In this document: in pieces, positions 33,996 through 43,090 of the stretch
Layout of the letters: every line of letters begins with the position of its first letter
Position numbering within the stretch: the first letter of the stretch is position 1
Assembly (NCBI GenBank): GCA_903922735.1
Contig: CAIXUZ010000045.1
Span: forward strand, 44,412 to 108,411
DNA length: 64,000 nt
From: an uncultured Verrucomicrobia subdivision 3 bacterium
Lineage (GTDB): Bacteria > Verrucomicrobiota > Verrucomicrobiia > Limisphaerales > UBA11358
Reading direction: 5' to 3'
Program-made: the position numbers and the translations under genes
Notes under the pieces: generated by a model
Seen by the model: the letters and a program-made list of their open reading frames with translations, nothing else
What the model was told of the DNA's origin: nothing
Databases searched by the model: none

Positions 33996-34394
33996 ATGAA
34001 AACAAATAACGACTCCCCGTTCGGCGAAGTCATCTTCGCCTACACCCGTAAACAAGCCCTCGCTGATGGCGTCCAAGTTGACGTGACCGCGACCGCGAAA
34101 GAGGCTGGCATCAAGTTTCCAATGTTCCTAACCCGCGCCGTGTTCGATGCCTACGTCGCCGTGCCCGATGGCGTTAGCGGTCAGGACGAAGCTGGTCGGC
34201 TCTGGGATGTCGTGTGGATGACACGGTTTGGCATCCTCCGCGCCCGTTCTGGTGTTGATCGCATCCCCGTCGCCCTCTACGTCCGCAACGATGACCGCGC
34301 CGCCCGGCTGGTGAAGCTCATCGCACAATGCGGCCCGCTCGACATGGACGATCTTCAACCCGCCATTACCGTTATGCTGACGGATGAGGATTGA
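33996..34394 (+). CDS. DUF6573-like protein
   Basis: 132 aa from ATG at 33996 (MKTNNDSPFGEVIFAYTRKQ). FGEVIFAYTRKQALADGVQV, FPMFLTRAVFDAYVAVP and EAGRLWDVVWMTRFGIL match the family I know as DUF6573, small proteins on plasmids and integrative elements whose function is unknown. It supports calling this stretch mobile. Confidence 0.75.
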   Translation: MKTNNDSPFGEVIFAYTRKQALADGVQVDVTATAKEAGIKFPMFLTRAVFDAYVAVPDGVSGQDEAGRLWDVVWMTRFGILRARSGVDRIPVALYVRNDDRAARLVKLIAQCGPLDMDDLQPAITVMLTDED

Positions 34395-34425
34395 CAATTA
34401 TTCTGAACCAGCAAACCCTCATGAT

Positions 34426-34809
34426 ATGTTGAAAACGCGGGTTGGCCTGATCGTTTTATTGGCAATGGTGGCAATCCTTAATCAAGGTTGTGTCGAGTAT
34501 GGAATTGCAAAGCTTACTGCCGACTCCACGCAATCGCGTTCAGCATACTCAGATTATATTTTTCATGAATTAGAAATACGGGCGCAGCACCCCGATGGAG
34601 AACAGAATCCGATTCTATCACTCGACAAATGGCGTGATGACATCTACTACCCGCACCTTGAATATGCGAATTATTGCCAGAAATATTCACAAGGCGGAGT
34701 CATTGTCGGCTCATTAATGCCTTATGAAATTTGGAAACAAACAGAATACAAAAAGATGTTAGCAGATCTGAAAAAACCCTATGTATCTCCAAAATACAGA
34801 GACAAATAG
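34426..34809 (+). CDS. Small putative lipoprotein
   Basis: 127 aa from ATG at 34426, MLKTRVGLIVLLAMVAILNQ then GC: a type II signal peptide whose Cys would be lipidated. The rest is a polar 100-residue domain (DYIFHELEIRAQHPDGEQNP, PHLEYANYCQKYSQGG) without a family I recognise. Lower GC than its neighbours. The track start at 34384 would overlap the preceding gene and lack the signal peptide start. Confidence 0.65.
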   Translation: MLKTRVGLIVLLAMVAILNQGCVEYGIAKLTADSTQSRSAYSDYIFHELEIRAQHPDGEQNPILSLDKWRDDIYYPHLEYANYCQKYSQGGVIVGSLMPYEIWKQTEYKKMLADLKKPYVSPKYRDK

Positions 34810-35070
34810 TGGATTTTAGTCCTGTCCCGTTAAAGTATGCGCCCAGACATAGCGCACTTTCTGTGTCATAGCTTCTGACTTCCCACTTCGACGGCATCTA
34901 TTTTCAGATTGTATTCTAATCAGTGCCGGTTTTATCAGTGTCGGTAAAGGTTTTCATAACCATCTGCCCCGCCTCGGAATGAAATGTCGACTTTATTCCG
35001 CCTTCGATATTTACGCTGCCAAATCAGTAATCGCAGTTAAACAATGAAGATTTCCCGTAAGGATTAACCC

Positions 35071-35427
35071 ATGAAAGAAAAACTCCCCATGACCGAAGTC
35101 TTGACGTGGCTCCATGAGAACCACCCAGAACTACACGCCGCCGCAGTCGCAGAAAGAGACTGGCTGTGGGTCTGCTGCGATTTGCGCGGCGACCACAACC
35201 AAGCCGTCCGTGATTCACTCTGCGAGTTTGGATTCAGATTCGCCAAGCGCGGGCACACGCTCCCCAGCGGCCAGATGTCGTTCTGGTCGCACAGTTGCAC
35301 CAAACCGATTCCATTCAAGCGCCGGGGAAAGTCTATCAACAAACCAACCGCAACAAATACTTCGGGCGATAACGCCGCACCGTTCAGCTCCGACGAGTTG
35401 GCCGAGGCGTCACTGTTATTCGCCTGA
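35071..35427 (+). CDS. Hypothetical protein of plasmid/island type
   Basis: 118 aa. The core is WLHENHPELHAAAVAERDWL followed by WVCCDLRGDHNQAVRDSLCE and FGFRFAKRGHTLPSG, with SFWSHSC and a disordered C-terminus. Similar short proteins occur on plasmids and islands, but I cannot name the family. It stands 9 nt before the AAA ATPase gene in the same orientation. Confidence 0.6.
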   Translation: MKEKLPMTEVLTWLHENHPELHAAAVAERDWLWVCCDLRGDHNQAVRDSLCEFGFRFAKRGHTLPSGQMSFWSHSCTKPIPFKRRGKSINKPTATNTSGDNAAPFSSDELAEASLLFA

Positions 35428-35436
35428 CATACCAAA

Positions 35437-36057
35437 ATGAAACCATCCGATTACATTGGAAAAAGCGGCAAGATCGCCGAGCTCCTGTTTAAGCAAATTC
35501 CCAAGCTGCAAGCGCCGGATTGTCCTATCATGGATCGCCGATACCTTTTCACCGGCAAACCCGGCTTGGGCAAAAGTGCTATCGCTGAAATGTTGGGCCG
35601 TGCTTTGGTCACACATCCGCTGGGAATTGAAACTGTGAACGGTCAAAGCTGCTCGGTTGATCTTATCCGCGAATGGCAGTATTGCGGCCGGTTCTATCCC
35701 ATGTTCGGGATGCGGGTGCAAATCATTGACGAAATTGAATCCATGTCGTCCGCCGCGCTCTGTGAAATTCGTTCCTACCTCGACCGGTTGGCAAGCAAAA
35801 CCGTGATTATCGGCACGACAAATCGCACAGTCGAGGAACTGCCAGAGCAACTGCAAACGAGGTTCAAAATCATGTATTTCGAGCCAATCCCGCTCGAAAT
35901 AATTGCGGACTGGCTGCAAATCAAGTTCCCGCGTCTCGGGGCGGCGCTGGCCGGCTCCATAGCGATTCAATCCAACGGCAACGTGCGCGCCGCCGAGACG
36001 GTCGCCATGTCCATTGGGGATAATTGGACGACAGAACCGGAGGTGGGTTTGCCATGA
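35437..36057 (+). CDS. AAA+ ATPase, clamp-loader-like
   Basis: 206 aa. Walker A YLFTGKPGLGKSAIAEMLGR at about 38-57, Walker B MRVQIIDEIESMSSAALCEI at about 88-107, sensor I KTVIIGTTNR at about 122-131, and an LQTRFKIMYFEP arginine-finger region. It has the core AAA module only, without the usual C-terminal collar, so it may load or remodel an element-specific protein. Its stop overlaps the next gene by 4 nt (ATGA). Confidence 0.8.
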   Translation: MKPSDYIGKSGKIAELLFKQIPKLQAPDCPIMDRRYLFTGKPGLGKSAIAEMLGRALVTHPLGIETVNGQSCSVDLIREWQYCGRFYPMFGMRVQIIDEIESMSSAALCEIRSYLDRLASKTVIIGTTNRTVEELPEQLQTRFKIMYFEPIPLEIIADWLQIKFPRLGAALAGSIAIQSNGNVRAAETVAMSIGDNWTTEPEVGLP

Positions 36058-36233
36058 ACGAATTCAAGCCTCGCAAACCCAAGTCGGCACAGCTTGAGGT
36101 TCAATGGTCGGAAACGGAAACCTTCACCCTCATCACCCAGCAGGCCGTTGATGGCGATCGCATTGCCAGAGAAATCGGCCAACGCGACGCCGATCAACTG
36201 GCGTCCGCAGAACTCCAGAGCCAACTATTATGA
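36054..36233 (+). CDS. Small hypothetical protein between AAA ATPase and integrase
   Basis: 59 aa, MNEFKPRKPKSAQLEVQWSE followed by a helical tail (VDGDRIAREIGQRDADQLAS). The start overlaps the ATPase stop and the stop overlaps the integrase start, both as ATGA. The coupling supports translation. It could be an excisionase-like partner, but no HTH is evident. Confidence 0.6.
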   Translation: MNEFKPRKPKSAQLEVQWSETETFTLITQQAVDGDRIAREIGQRDADQLASAELQSQLL

Positions 36234-37399
36234 AACTCAAGAAAATCGCCGGTGTGTATCACGCCCAGTTTCGCACGGCCACCGGTGCGCGGCGCATAAT
36301 CTCCACCAAACAAACCGACCGCGAACAAGCGCTAGCCGTCGTCAAGCAGGCCGGTATTGCCGAGTTGGAACAGGCCGGGCTTGCTGGCAAGCTGTCCCGT
36401 GAAGTTGTCGGGCGAATCTTGACCGGCAAGCGCATGACGTTGGCGAAGGCTGTCGCGCCGTTTAGGGAATGGATGCAGTCGCGCGGTCGTTCGCCCAAGA
36501 CTATCGAGGAAAACACCATCACCCTTACCGCGTGGATCCGGGAAATGAAGCTGGAATCCCATCCGCCGACCACCGTCACCGGGTCACACATCGGCAACTG
36601 GATCAATGATGCCGACAAAGCGCGCGGCCAGAGTTCGCGAAAGGTTGCGCTCGGCCACCTTCATACTTTCTTCGCCTTTTGCTGCGCCAATGGCTGGGTG
36701 TCGGCTGATCCCTCATCCGCCATTGGCATTGATTACAGCGTTTTGTCACACGAACAGAAGGAGCCGAACGAACGCCAGCCGTTCACGCCGGACGAATTGG
36801 CACGACTCACCGCCCATCTGCAATCTGAGTTGCAAATCATCCGGCAGGACGTGGCCCGCGTCGAGGCGGACACCAGTTACACCGGCAATGGCAAGGCGGT
36901 AAAGCTGGGCAAACTTGATGGCAAACGCACCGAATTGTTCTTCTGGCTGTTCGCCGTGCGTTGCTCGGTCCAGACCGGCTTGCGCCTGTCGGACATCGCC
37001 GGGCTTGAATGGCGGTGCTTTGGCGAGCCGGGCAAGTTGGTCGTCTGGATGGATAAAACGAATCGGCGCATTGAGCATCCCTTGCCGGAAGAACTGGAAA
37101 CGATGGTCACACAGATTCCGCTGGCCAGCCCGACGCATTTGTTCCCCGACCAGCACGAGATCATAAATGACGTGAAACGCCGGGCATTGCTGTCCGTGCA
37201 ATTCAAGCGCATCTGCAAGCGTATCGGCATCCTGGGCAAGTCCTACCATTGCACAAGACACGCAGCGGCGAGTGAGAAATACCACGCGATTGACAAGGAC
37301 GACTTGGCAAAGCGATTGGCCGAAACCTTGTCCATGACGCAAATCAAGCAACTACTCGGGCATTCGAGCACCAAAACGAGCCGTGTTTATGTCCACTGA
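36230..37399 (+). CDS. int: Tyrosine recombinase/integrase
   Basis: 389 aa. N-terminal arm-type region, SAM-like core-binding domain at about 60-155 (FREWMQSRGRSPKTIEENTI), catalytic domain with Arg in TGLRLSDIAGLEW at about 250, His-x-x-Arg in YHCTRHAAASEKY at about 340, and LLGHSSTKTSRVYVH with the nucleophile Tyr at about 387. All catalytic residues are visible except a clear Lys. It is the last gene of the plus-strand module that starts at 30.6 kb. No tRNA gene or obvious att repeat was found nearby. Confidence 0.92.
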   Translation: MKLKKIAGVYHAQFRTATGARRIISTKQTDREQALAVVKQAGIAELEQAGLAGKLSREVVGRILTGKRMTLAKAVAPFREWMQSRGRSPKTIEENTITLTAWIREMKLESHPPTTVTGSHIGNWINDADKARGQSSRKVALGHLHTFFAFCCANGWVSADPSSAIGIDYSVLSHEQKEPNERQPFTPDELARLTAHLQSELQIIRQDVARVEADTSYTGNGKAVKLGKLDGKRTELFFWLFAVRCSVQTGLRLSDIAGLEWRCFGEPGKLVVWMDKTNRRIEHPLPEELETMVTQIPLASPTHLFPDQHEIINDVKRRALLSVQFKRICKRIGILGKSYHCTRHAAASEKYHAIDKDDLAKRLAETLSMTQIKQLLGHSSTKTSRVYVH

Positions 37400-37525
37400 C
37401 ATCCGTCATGCAGAATCGCGTTGACGGAATCCCCGGCGGGGTGTCTCATGCGGTTGACATTTTAACGTAGTCGGATTGGACAGCTAGAAAACCGCGAATT
37501 TTCCCTAACGTCCAGAACCGTCTGA

Positions 37526-37546
37526 CCGCGCCCCCATCGGGCGCGG
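37526..37546. terminator. GC-rich hairpin after the integrase gene
   Basis: CCGCGCCC-ccatc-GGGCGCGG is a perfect 8-bp stem; an outer CCAGAA/TTCTGG pair (37512-37562) encloses it. There is no T-run, so it is either a weak terminator or a structural end of the element. Confidence 0.5.
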
Positions 37547-37646
37547 CTCGGAACGTTTCTGGATAAGGCGCTTCGCGGTGCCTCTAGCTGGGCGTGACGG
37601 GTCCGCGCCTCTTTCTTTTTCTCCTTCGCTAACTATTAAATTATTT

Positions 37647-38075
37647 ATGAATGAAACATCATTTTGGGATCGCTTTGTCGAGAGCGCAAAACTCGTGACG
37701 CAAAATCCAAACCATCCAGCCCTAGCTAACGTTCAGCAAATTAAAGATGGCGTTAATTTAACAGATGATAATGGCGACACACCACTCATGTTGTCTTCAA
37801 GGATTGGACACACGGAAGCGTCCAAGATTCTACTAGGCATGGGTGCTAACATTGACGCGCAAAACATTGACGGCATAACGGCCCTGATGCTGGCCGTGCA
37901 TAATAATCATGTAGAAGTCGTAAAACTGCTGTTGGATAATAAAGCGAATGTTAATTTGAATGCTGGTGGAGGATTGACTGCTTTACGGACGGCAAAAGTA
38001 GGAACAAGCTTAACCAAGATTTTTGTTCGCTCTAAAATTCTAGCCCTACTCCGGGGGGCTGGCGCAAGAGAATGA
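37647..38075 (+). CDS. Ankyrin-repeat protein
   Basis: 142 aa from ATG at 37647 (MNETSFWDRFVESAKLVTQN). About three ankyrin units: DDNGDTPLMLSSRIGHTEAS, KILLGMGANIDAQNIDGITA and LMLAVHNNHVEVVKLLLDNK, then a degenerate one. It probably mediates protein binding in the cytoplasm, as no signal peptide is seen. It is AT-richer than the integrase, and another ankyrin gene lies 1.1 kb further on, so the stretch may be an accessory gene pair. Confidence 0.85.
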   Translation: MNETSFWDRFVESAKLVTQNPNHPALANVQQIKDGVNLTDDNGDTPLMLSSRIGHTEASKILLGMGANIDAQNIDGITALMLAVHNNHVEVVKLLLDNKANVNLNAGGGLTALRTAKVGTSLTKIFVRSKILALLRGAGARE

Positions 38076-38352
38076 AAGCCTAGCAAGCAGCGTATTAGAC
38101 CCAAATTTATACTCCAAGATTCCACCGGACGCATTTCCTGAACGAGTCCCGACAGATGACATTAAGGCAACGGCATCGGACGCAGCGAACAAATGGATTC
38201 GGATAACGATAAGCAAGTGTTTTCCAGGCAATGGTGATTTCACCAACGCGACGATTCCAGTCGTCCGCGAACCGAAGCCGATTCTGGAGGTGATCACGCG
38301 CCAGCATTTGTTTACCTGTGCCCCGTGGCGGTTTGACTGCGGAGGTGGTTGA
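38059..38352 (+). pseudogene. Possible gene remnant without a start codon
   Basis: A 98-codon open frame in the +1 frame after the ankyrin gene reads LAQENESLASSVLDPNLYSK, then DAANKWIRITISKCFPGNGD, and ends CAPWRFDCGGG. It has a protein-like composition, but no ATG and no ribosome site, and it overlaps the ankyrin stop. It is either a decayed gene, perhaps once joined to the ankyrin gene, or chance. Confidence 0.3.
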
Positions 38353-38526
38353 TCGCGTCATCCGACACTTTTCCGCCCCGGAACCAGTCGCCAAACCCTC
38401 AAAACAGAGGAAAGCACCTAAATTCGCCATAATCTGACTCATATACTCTTTCAAAAACAGGGTGTAAATCAGCCTAAAAGCCGCCAGCACCTTTTGCACT
38501 AAACATTCATCCCTAGGGTAGAGACC
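38076..38526. other. Gap with a start-less open frame
   Basis: 451 nt between the ankyrin gene and a frameshifted gene. The first two thirds carry the open frame described at 38059-38352; the rest, including cgccataatctgactcata, shows no gene or hairpin that I can support. Confidence 0.5.
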
Positions 38527-39170
38527 ATGATTATGAACACACCTCGCACCAAAACGACCCCCAACGACCGACCTGGCCCCCTGCTGATCTACGAGATCGG
38601 CGGAAAACTGGTCGCCAAGCGATCTCGTCCCAACGTCGGAAGCGACTCACCAACAGATCCGGGGAATGTGCTGCGCTGCTTTGAGAATGACGTTGTGCCC
38701 CCAAAGTCCGCACCGCTAGCGAGGGGATTTACTACATCATCCGCACCCCAAAGGCATGGCAACTGTTCATCTACCCGTATGTCAACGGACAGCCGGAGAT
38801 TCATCATGTCGAGTTCTGGAAGGGGCAGGTCGCGCCCCATCTGGCTTATATCTGGGCGGAAGCCCATGCCAAGCCTGATCGCAAGCAGGCATTTGCCGCG
38901 CGGTTACGGGATCAGTTGCACGGACTTTACTACGCCTTTCCCCGTGGCCGGGTTGACAAGGGCAACGGCACGGTGTTCATGGTGCGTAACGGGAACAATT
39001 TGAATCGCAAAATGCCGTCAAAGGTTCAGATCGAGCGGGCGTTTGAGATTAAGGGCGTCTGTGAATGGGAATTTGATTCCCACGAACAGGTTATGGACGA
39101 AGATGCCTACGCCATCAGGGATATTCTCAAGCTAAAAGAATCTTGGAAATCGGTAGGGCCGCAGGAATAG
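38527..39170 (+). pseudogene. Hypothetical gene split by a -1 shift at C CCA AAG
   Basis: Frame A from ATG 38527 reads PGPLLIYEIGGKLVAKRSRP and on to CFENDVVPPK. The sense then moves to the frame of the ORF ending at 39170: VRTASEGIYYIIRTPKAWQL, FIYPYVNGQPEIHHVEFWKG, RDQLHGLYYAFPRGRVDKGN. The joint is at 38700-38706, CCCAAAG, laid out in the zero frame as C CCA AAG, the canonical X XXY YYZ slippery order. Either one C has been lost from a run of six, or ribosomes slip -1 here. The joined product is about 214 aa and does not belong to a family I know. Confidence 0.7.
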
Positions 39171-39215
39171 ATTTGCCCGCCCAAGCCACCAGCCAACCAA
39201 AACAGCATAAAAAAC

Positions 39216-40505
39216 ATGAAAGATCCCAATATAACCACAACAGCATTACTGAACTTTCTGCTTGAACAGGAAGTGCTCCCGCCCATCGGCTGGTTCAACT
39301 GCCTGCCCGGCATGTATTCTTGGGGACTGGTCGAATTAAACGATCCCGTTCGCAATGAACAATTCGATGATGAAGATTGGTATGAGCTTTACCGTCGTTT
39401 TGAGACCCCGTCACCCGAGTCTGACCAACAGCTCATTCCGCTCGTTGAAAAACACGCTTGGTTGATCGGCCGGCTGGGGTTGTCGCCCTTGGCCGAACGG
39501 ATTTGGCTAGGTCTGTCCCGCTCGGCCAGGGGAAACTATTTGGCGGGCATCAGCAACCACATTAGCGGGGATTCCGCCCCAGCCTTCACCGCTAAAGCCG
39601 CCGAAGCCGACTTTTCACCAGCAGCATTATGCGAGCTGGCGGTCAACCGGCTGGCTCAAGATCAGTGGCAGACCGTGATCGGTTTGCTGGACAACCCCAC
39701 GACGCTCACCGGGGAGATTCAACGGTTTGTCGCCTTTCGCAGCAAGGTTCTTAACCGGAAATATAAAGCCATTGACGCACTTTCTCATCGGGTAGTTGAT
39801 ATTTTGTTGGAGGCTGCGCTCCGGCTGGGAAAAACCAAGGCGGTGGGCGACCTGCTGAACCGAGGTGCCAATCCCAACATCGGCCTCTGGCAGATTTTTA
39901 GTTCCTGTAGCTACAGTTATTGCGCCCTTTCGTATGCGATAAAAAACGATCTCCTTCTCTGCGTTCCCTTGCTTTTGGATGCCGGCGCCACCCCGGACGG
40001 CAACAAATTTTCCGGTCAGGGCCAGCCATTGCTCTTTGCGTTGCACGGGGGCAATTGGTCCATTGCGGATTTGCTCCTGCAACGGGGCGCTCGATTTGAC
40101 GGCGGCAAACTTGATAACTTTGGAGTCTTTCACCCAAGTGATGAAACGGTCGAATGGGTCCGACAAATCGCCGGCCAGAAATTCCCGTTGGAACCTATTA
40201 TTACAAAACCCCAATGTGACACACCTTTCGATGGCATGTATGGAATGAGCCACACATACCTGACAGCGATGCTGGGCCGGGCAGACCGTCTCAATCACCT
40301 TAAAAAATATGTTTTGCTGGGTCTGGACGCCAGGCCGACCGCTGAAGAATTGGCCTACGGAATTGAGTTGGGGGACGTCAGTTGCCTCGAATACCTGCTC
40401 GATTTGGCCAAAGCGCCGGAACTGGTCAGAACACAGTTTATCCCCAAGGCTCAGAGTTTTGCCGATGAACGTGCAAAACTGGTCGCTGCGGCTGCCAATA
40501 AATGA
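39216..40505 (+). CDS. Ankyrin-repeat protein, larger
   Basis: 429 aa. The N-terminal 180 residues (NFLLEQEVLPPIGWFNCLPG) are unassigned. Ankyrin-like units occur at about 185-310 (VVDILLEAALRLGKTKAVGD, LLNRGANPNIG, CALSYAIKNDLLLCVPLLLD, AGATPDGNKFSGQGQPLLFA) and more weakly at about 345-420 (YLTAMLGRADRLNHLKKYVL). No signal peptide, so probably cytoplasmic. The role is unknown; the neighbouring genes suggest an accessory function. Confidence 0.75.
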   Translation: MKDPNITTTALLNFLLEQEVLPPIGWFNCLPGMYSWGLVELNDPVRNEQFDDEDWYELYRRFETPSPESDQQLIPLVEKHAWLIGRLGLSPLAERIWLGLSRSARGNYLAGISNHISGDSAPAFTAKAAEADFSPAALCELAVNRLAQDQWQTVIGLLDNPTTLTGEIQRFVAFRSKVLNRKYKAIDALSHRVVDILLEAALRLGKTKAVGDLLNRGANPNIGLWQIFSSCSYSYCALSYAIKNDLLLCVPLLLDAGATPDGNKFSGQGQPLLFALHGGNWSIADLLLQRGARFDGGKLDNFGVFHPSDETVEWVRQIAGQKFPLEPIITKPQCDTPFDGMYGMSHTYLTAMLGRADRLNHLKKYVLLGLDARPTAEELAYGIELGDVSCLEYLLDLAKAPELVRTQFIPKAQSFADERAKLVAAAANK

Positions 40506-40769
40506 CATTCCACCGCCATGAAAACCAACCCACATAACGACCCGACAACCGGTGTCCCATTCGTCCGTGCTTCGATCCATCAGATTGAGTGCAGCGCTGT
40601 AAAAATAATGTCACCTCCCACAACAAGGGTCGCATGAATCACCGATCGAACTTGTCAGGTTGGCGGGTGGAAATGCATGAAGGATTCGCAGGCAATTTAG
40701 CGTGAAGGAGCGGTTTAGGGCTGGCAGGTCTAGCACGAGTTTTGGAACGGGGGGCAATACGCCTTAATG

Positions 40770-41966
40770 CTATGTCATCAGCCGATAGACTTGTGCGTGG
40801 CGGTGATACTGCCGCTCACCACCTTTTTTAAGCTGCCCGTCATCACAAAGTTTGAGGATAGCGCGGGCAGCAGTGCGGTAGCTTGCGCCCGCAACCAGGC
40901 CTGCGTCCCGCGCCCCGATAAAAAAATTATTGTCCCGTGCTTCGGCGCAATGGTGCCGGACGGCGAATAAAATCTTTTCTGACAGGGTGGCGAAGTGCGG
41001 AAAATCTTTGTGTTTTGTCCAGCGGATCCATTTTTCAGCGGCAGGCTTGAACCACGGTTTGCGCTGCGCTCCTTCTATGCTCTGACGCAACTCCCGCTTG
41101 TATTCATCGAGCGAACGACGAAGGCGGACACCTTGTTTTTCGTGTTCGTGCCACCACGCATAAACCGCCGAATCAATTTGACGGTCGGTTATCTTCTCTT
41201 TGATGCGTTCGGCGTGTAATGCGATAGCCAAGCCCAAGCCTAAAATGTTTTTGTGGGTTTTTGCCGTGTCGCCTGACATTGGCGCAATGTTGGCGTAATG
41301 CCGTCCAAACCAATTCCAGCAGGTTAAAGCCAGTTGCCCAGCATAGACCGATGGCACACAGCGAGTAATCCCCCCTATACCGCTGTGTGACACAGGCAGA
41401 ATTATCGGCAGAACATCGGCAGATGAATTCACCCACAAGCCACGGTCGAAGCTGATGAAACTGGCGCGGGAAACATCCTTGCCAGATTCGTCAGCCTCGC
41501 AGCCGTAGGTGCTACGAACGTGTTCAGCCACTTGCACAAAGGCAAGACTGTGATTTTCTGGAGAACAGGGAGGTATTCTGAATAAAAGCCGGACACCTTC
41601 GCCACGGGTGGAACGAAATGCGGCAATGCAAAAGCTGTCGGCCACGGCGCTTTGAATTGTGGTAACGGCTTTAGCTTCACCCAAATCATCCAGATCAACG
41701 CCGATTTGTCCGGAGTGTTCCCGCAGGCTTTCATTTCGACGGTAGGAAAACACACCAGCAAATGTCGTAAACGGCAGCAACTTCTTGGCGGTTCTTTGTT
41801 CAGGGCTTTCGTGCGGTAGCGATCGCACACGCAGAACAGTGTCCTGCCATGAGCCAGTGGCAATGCCGCGCAATATGTCCCCGGTTGTGCGGACTTCTAG
41901 TTCGCCGGGTTTGGTCACGTCCAAGCCGAACGAAATGCGGGCAGGTATGTCGGATGCGGTCAACAT
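40770..41966 (-). CDS. Primase-like protein with VirE_N/BT4734-like domain
   Basis: 398 aa from ATG at 41966 (MLTASDIPARISFGLDVTKP), which overlaps the upstream stop by 7 nt; the track start at 41999 is less likely. The region at about 50-160 matches the BT4734-like/VirE N-terminal domain (GVFSYRRNESLREHSGQIGV, DLDDLGEAKAV, SFCIAAFRSTRGEGVRLLFR), an archaeo-eukaryotic-primase-like fold. The C-terminus has a winged-helix look (GARDAGLVAGASYRTAARAI). Such proteins start replication of small integrative elements and plasmids. No helicase domain follows, so replication would need a host helicase. Confidence 0.8.
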   Translation of the reverse strand: MLTASDIPARISFGLDVTKPGELEVRTTGDILRGIATGSWQDTVLRVRSLPHESPEQRTAKKLLPFTTFAGVFSYRRNESLREHSGQIGVDLDDLGEAKAVTTIQSAVADSFCIAAFRSTRGEGVRLLFRIPPCSPENHSLAFVQVAEHVRSTYGCEADESGKDVSRASFISFDRGLWVNSSADVLPIILPVSHSGIGGITRCVPSVYAGQLALTCWNWFGRHYANIAPMSGDTAKTHKNILGLGLAIALHAERIKEKITDRQIDSAVYAWWHEHEKQGVRLRRSLDEYKRELRQSIEGAQRKPWFKPAAEKWIRWTKHKDFPHFATLSEKILFAVRHHCAEARDNNFFIGARDAGLVAGASYRTAARAILKLCDDGQLKKGGERQYHRHAQVYRLMT

Positions 41967-42256
41967 ACCATTTTGGATAAACGGCGCTCTGGCGGGCAAA
42001 CAGCGACTGTTTTCCGCTCATTAGTCGCTGTTTCGGCGAACTGGTAGCGGTCAATCAAGCTCCGCGCCCATTTCAAGCCATGCTGGAACTCAAAAGTGCG
42101 GAGATACCCGCCCGAAACACCCCGCGCCACAAGCTTGGAGTCGCTCCGTTGTGAAAGCTTGTTGGCGAACTTCGGCGATCGGGATTGAACCCAGGTCACG
42201 CCGGTGGCAACCATCCACGCGGACAATGCGCGATTGCCAATGGTTTCGCTTTTCAT
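41960..42256 (-). CDS. Small hypothetical protein of the integrative element
   Basis: 98 aa from ATG at 42256 (MKSETIGNRALSAWMVATGV), overlapping the AlpA-like gene stop by 4 nt (ATGA). Basic, with KFANKLSQRSDSKLVARGVS and FEFQHGLKWARSLIDRYQFA. No family recognised. The coupling to both neighbours supports it. Confidence 0.55.
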   Translation of the reverse strand: MKSETIGNRALSAWMVATGVTWVQSRSPKFANKLSQRSDSKLVARGVSGGYLRTFEFQHGLKWARSLIDRYQFAETATNERKTVAVCPPERRLSKMVC

Positions 42257-42498
42257 TGAATCGCCTTTCGCCCAGCAGCTTTGGCGTCGAGGTGCAGCTT
42301 CACAAGATGAGGATCGAAGAAAACTCTTCTGCCGATTTTGCAAAAAGGCAGCGTACGGTTACGCTGCTGATCTCTTACCCAGCGGAGACTGGGACGACTG
42401 GCTTCATCGAAAAGAAGTTCGAGAAGTTTGTTGGCATCAACGTAGCGTGTCGCTAGCTGACCTTGTTGTTCTTTCTGCGATGCAGGTGCATTTATCAT
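42253..42498 (-). CDS. AlpA/excisionase-like DNA-binding protein
   Basis: 81 aa. The segment RYVDANKLLELLFDEASRPS then LRWVRDQQRNRTLPFCKIGR and RVFFDPHLVKLHLDA is the MerR/AlpA-type helix-turn-helix used by excisionases and element regulators (a small HTH_17-like domain). It sits between the integrase side and the primase, as expected for a directionality factor. Confidence 0.75.
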   Translation of the reverse strand: MINAPASQKEQQGQLATRYVDANKLLELLFDEASRPSLRWVRDQQRNRTLPFCKIGRRVFFDPHLVKLHLDAKAAGRKAIQ

Positions 42499-42547
42499 GG
42501 CGCAGAAAATGCACCATGAAATCGAAATTATTTAAGACACTGAATGA

Positions 42548-43090
42548 TTATTTTTGCTCTATTTTTCTTGATTCAGCTAATGCGATTTTTAGCCCCTTAC
42601 ATTTTCTACGCAATGCTGAAAATCCGCTAGGAGAAGCATCATCAAATTCATTTTGCGTCATTATTCCTCTTCTCAGCAGATACTCCGCAATTTTAATTAA
42701 CTTCATTTTTTCCCCACCGCAAAGAATCTTTATTTCAAGTAAAGCCTCTCGTTGCTTGTCATAGGGATCAGGTTCTGGGCGCTTTACATCTTTGAAGAAC
42801 TGAACAGCTTCCGCAAATTCCTGAATCTTTTTAGAGTCGAACGCGTCAATCGCAAAAAGAAATTTTGCGGCGATTTTTTCTTTACTGGCTGCATAGCCGC
42901 CCTCATATCTTTTGGGGTATTCTTCTCTTAGCCCAGCCCTACAGGCGTAATAAAAATTTAATTCATCTTCTAAAGAAGTTAGCGGACGCCCCCAAAATGC
43001 AATCTCGTGAGCCTTGTATGGGACATCTTCACTTTGAGCGGCTTTTATAATCTCTTTCGCCTTCGTGTTGCGAGGTTTGCGTTTTTTCAT
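42548..43090 (-). CDS. Hypothetical 180-aa protein coupled to the integrase
   Basis: 180 aa from ATG at 43090 (MKKRKPRNTKAKEIIKAAQS), whose ATGA overlaps the integrase stop; the 242-aa track ORF extends too far into the integrase. Mostly helical and charged (FLFAIDAFDSKKIQEFAEAV, LIKIAEYLLRRGIMTQNEFD). No family recognised. Lower GC than the integrase. Confidence 0.65.
   Translation of the reverse strand: MKKRKPRNTKAKEIIKAAQSEDVPYKAHEIAFWGRPLTSLEDELNFYYACRAGLREEYPKRYEGGYAASKEKIAAKFLFAIDAFDSKKIQEFAEAVQFFKDVKRPEPDPYDKQREALLEIKILCGGEKMKLIKIAEYLLRRGIMTQNEFDDASPSGFSALRRKCKGLKIALAESRKIEQK

Noticed and set aside
40506-40769. Left attachment site of the tRNA-Pro element
   Set aside because: I looked for a copy of the tRNA 3' end (gatttgaactcccgacc) here and near 30 kb and saw none.
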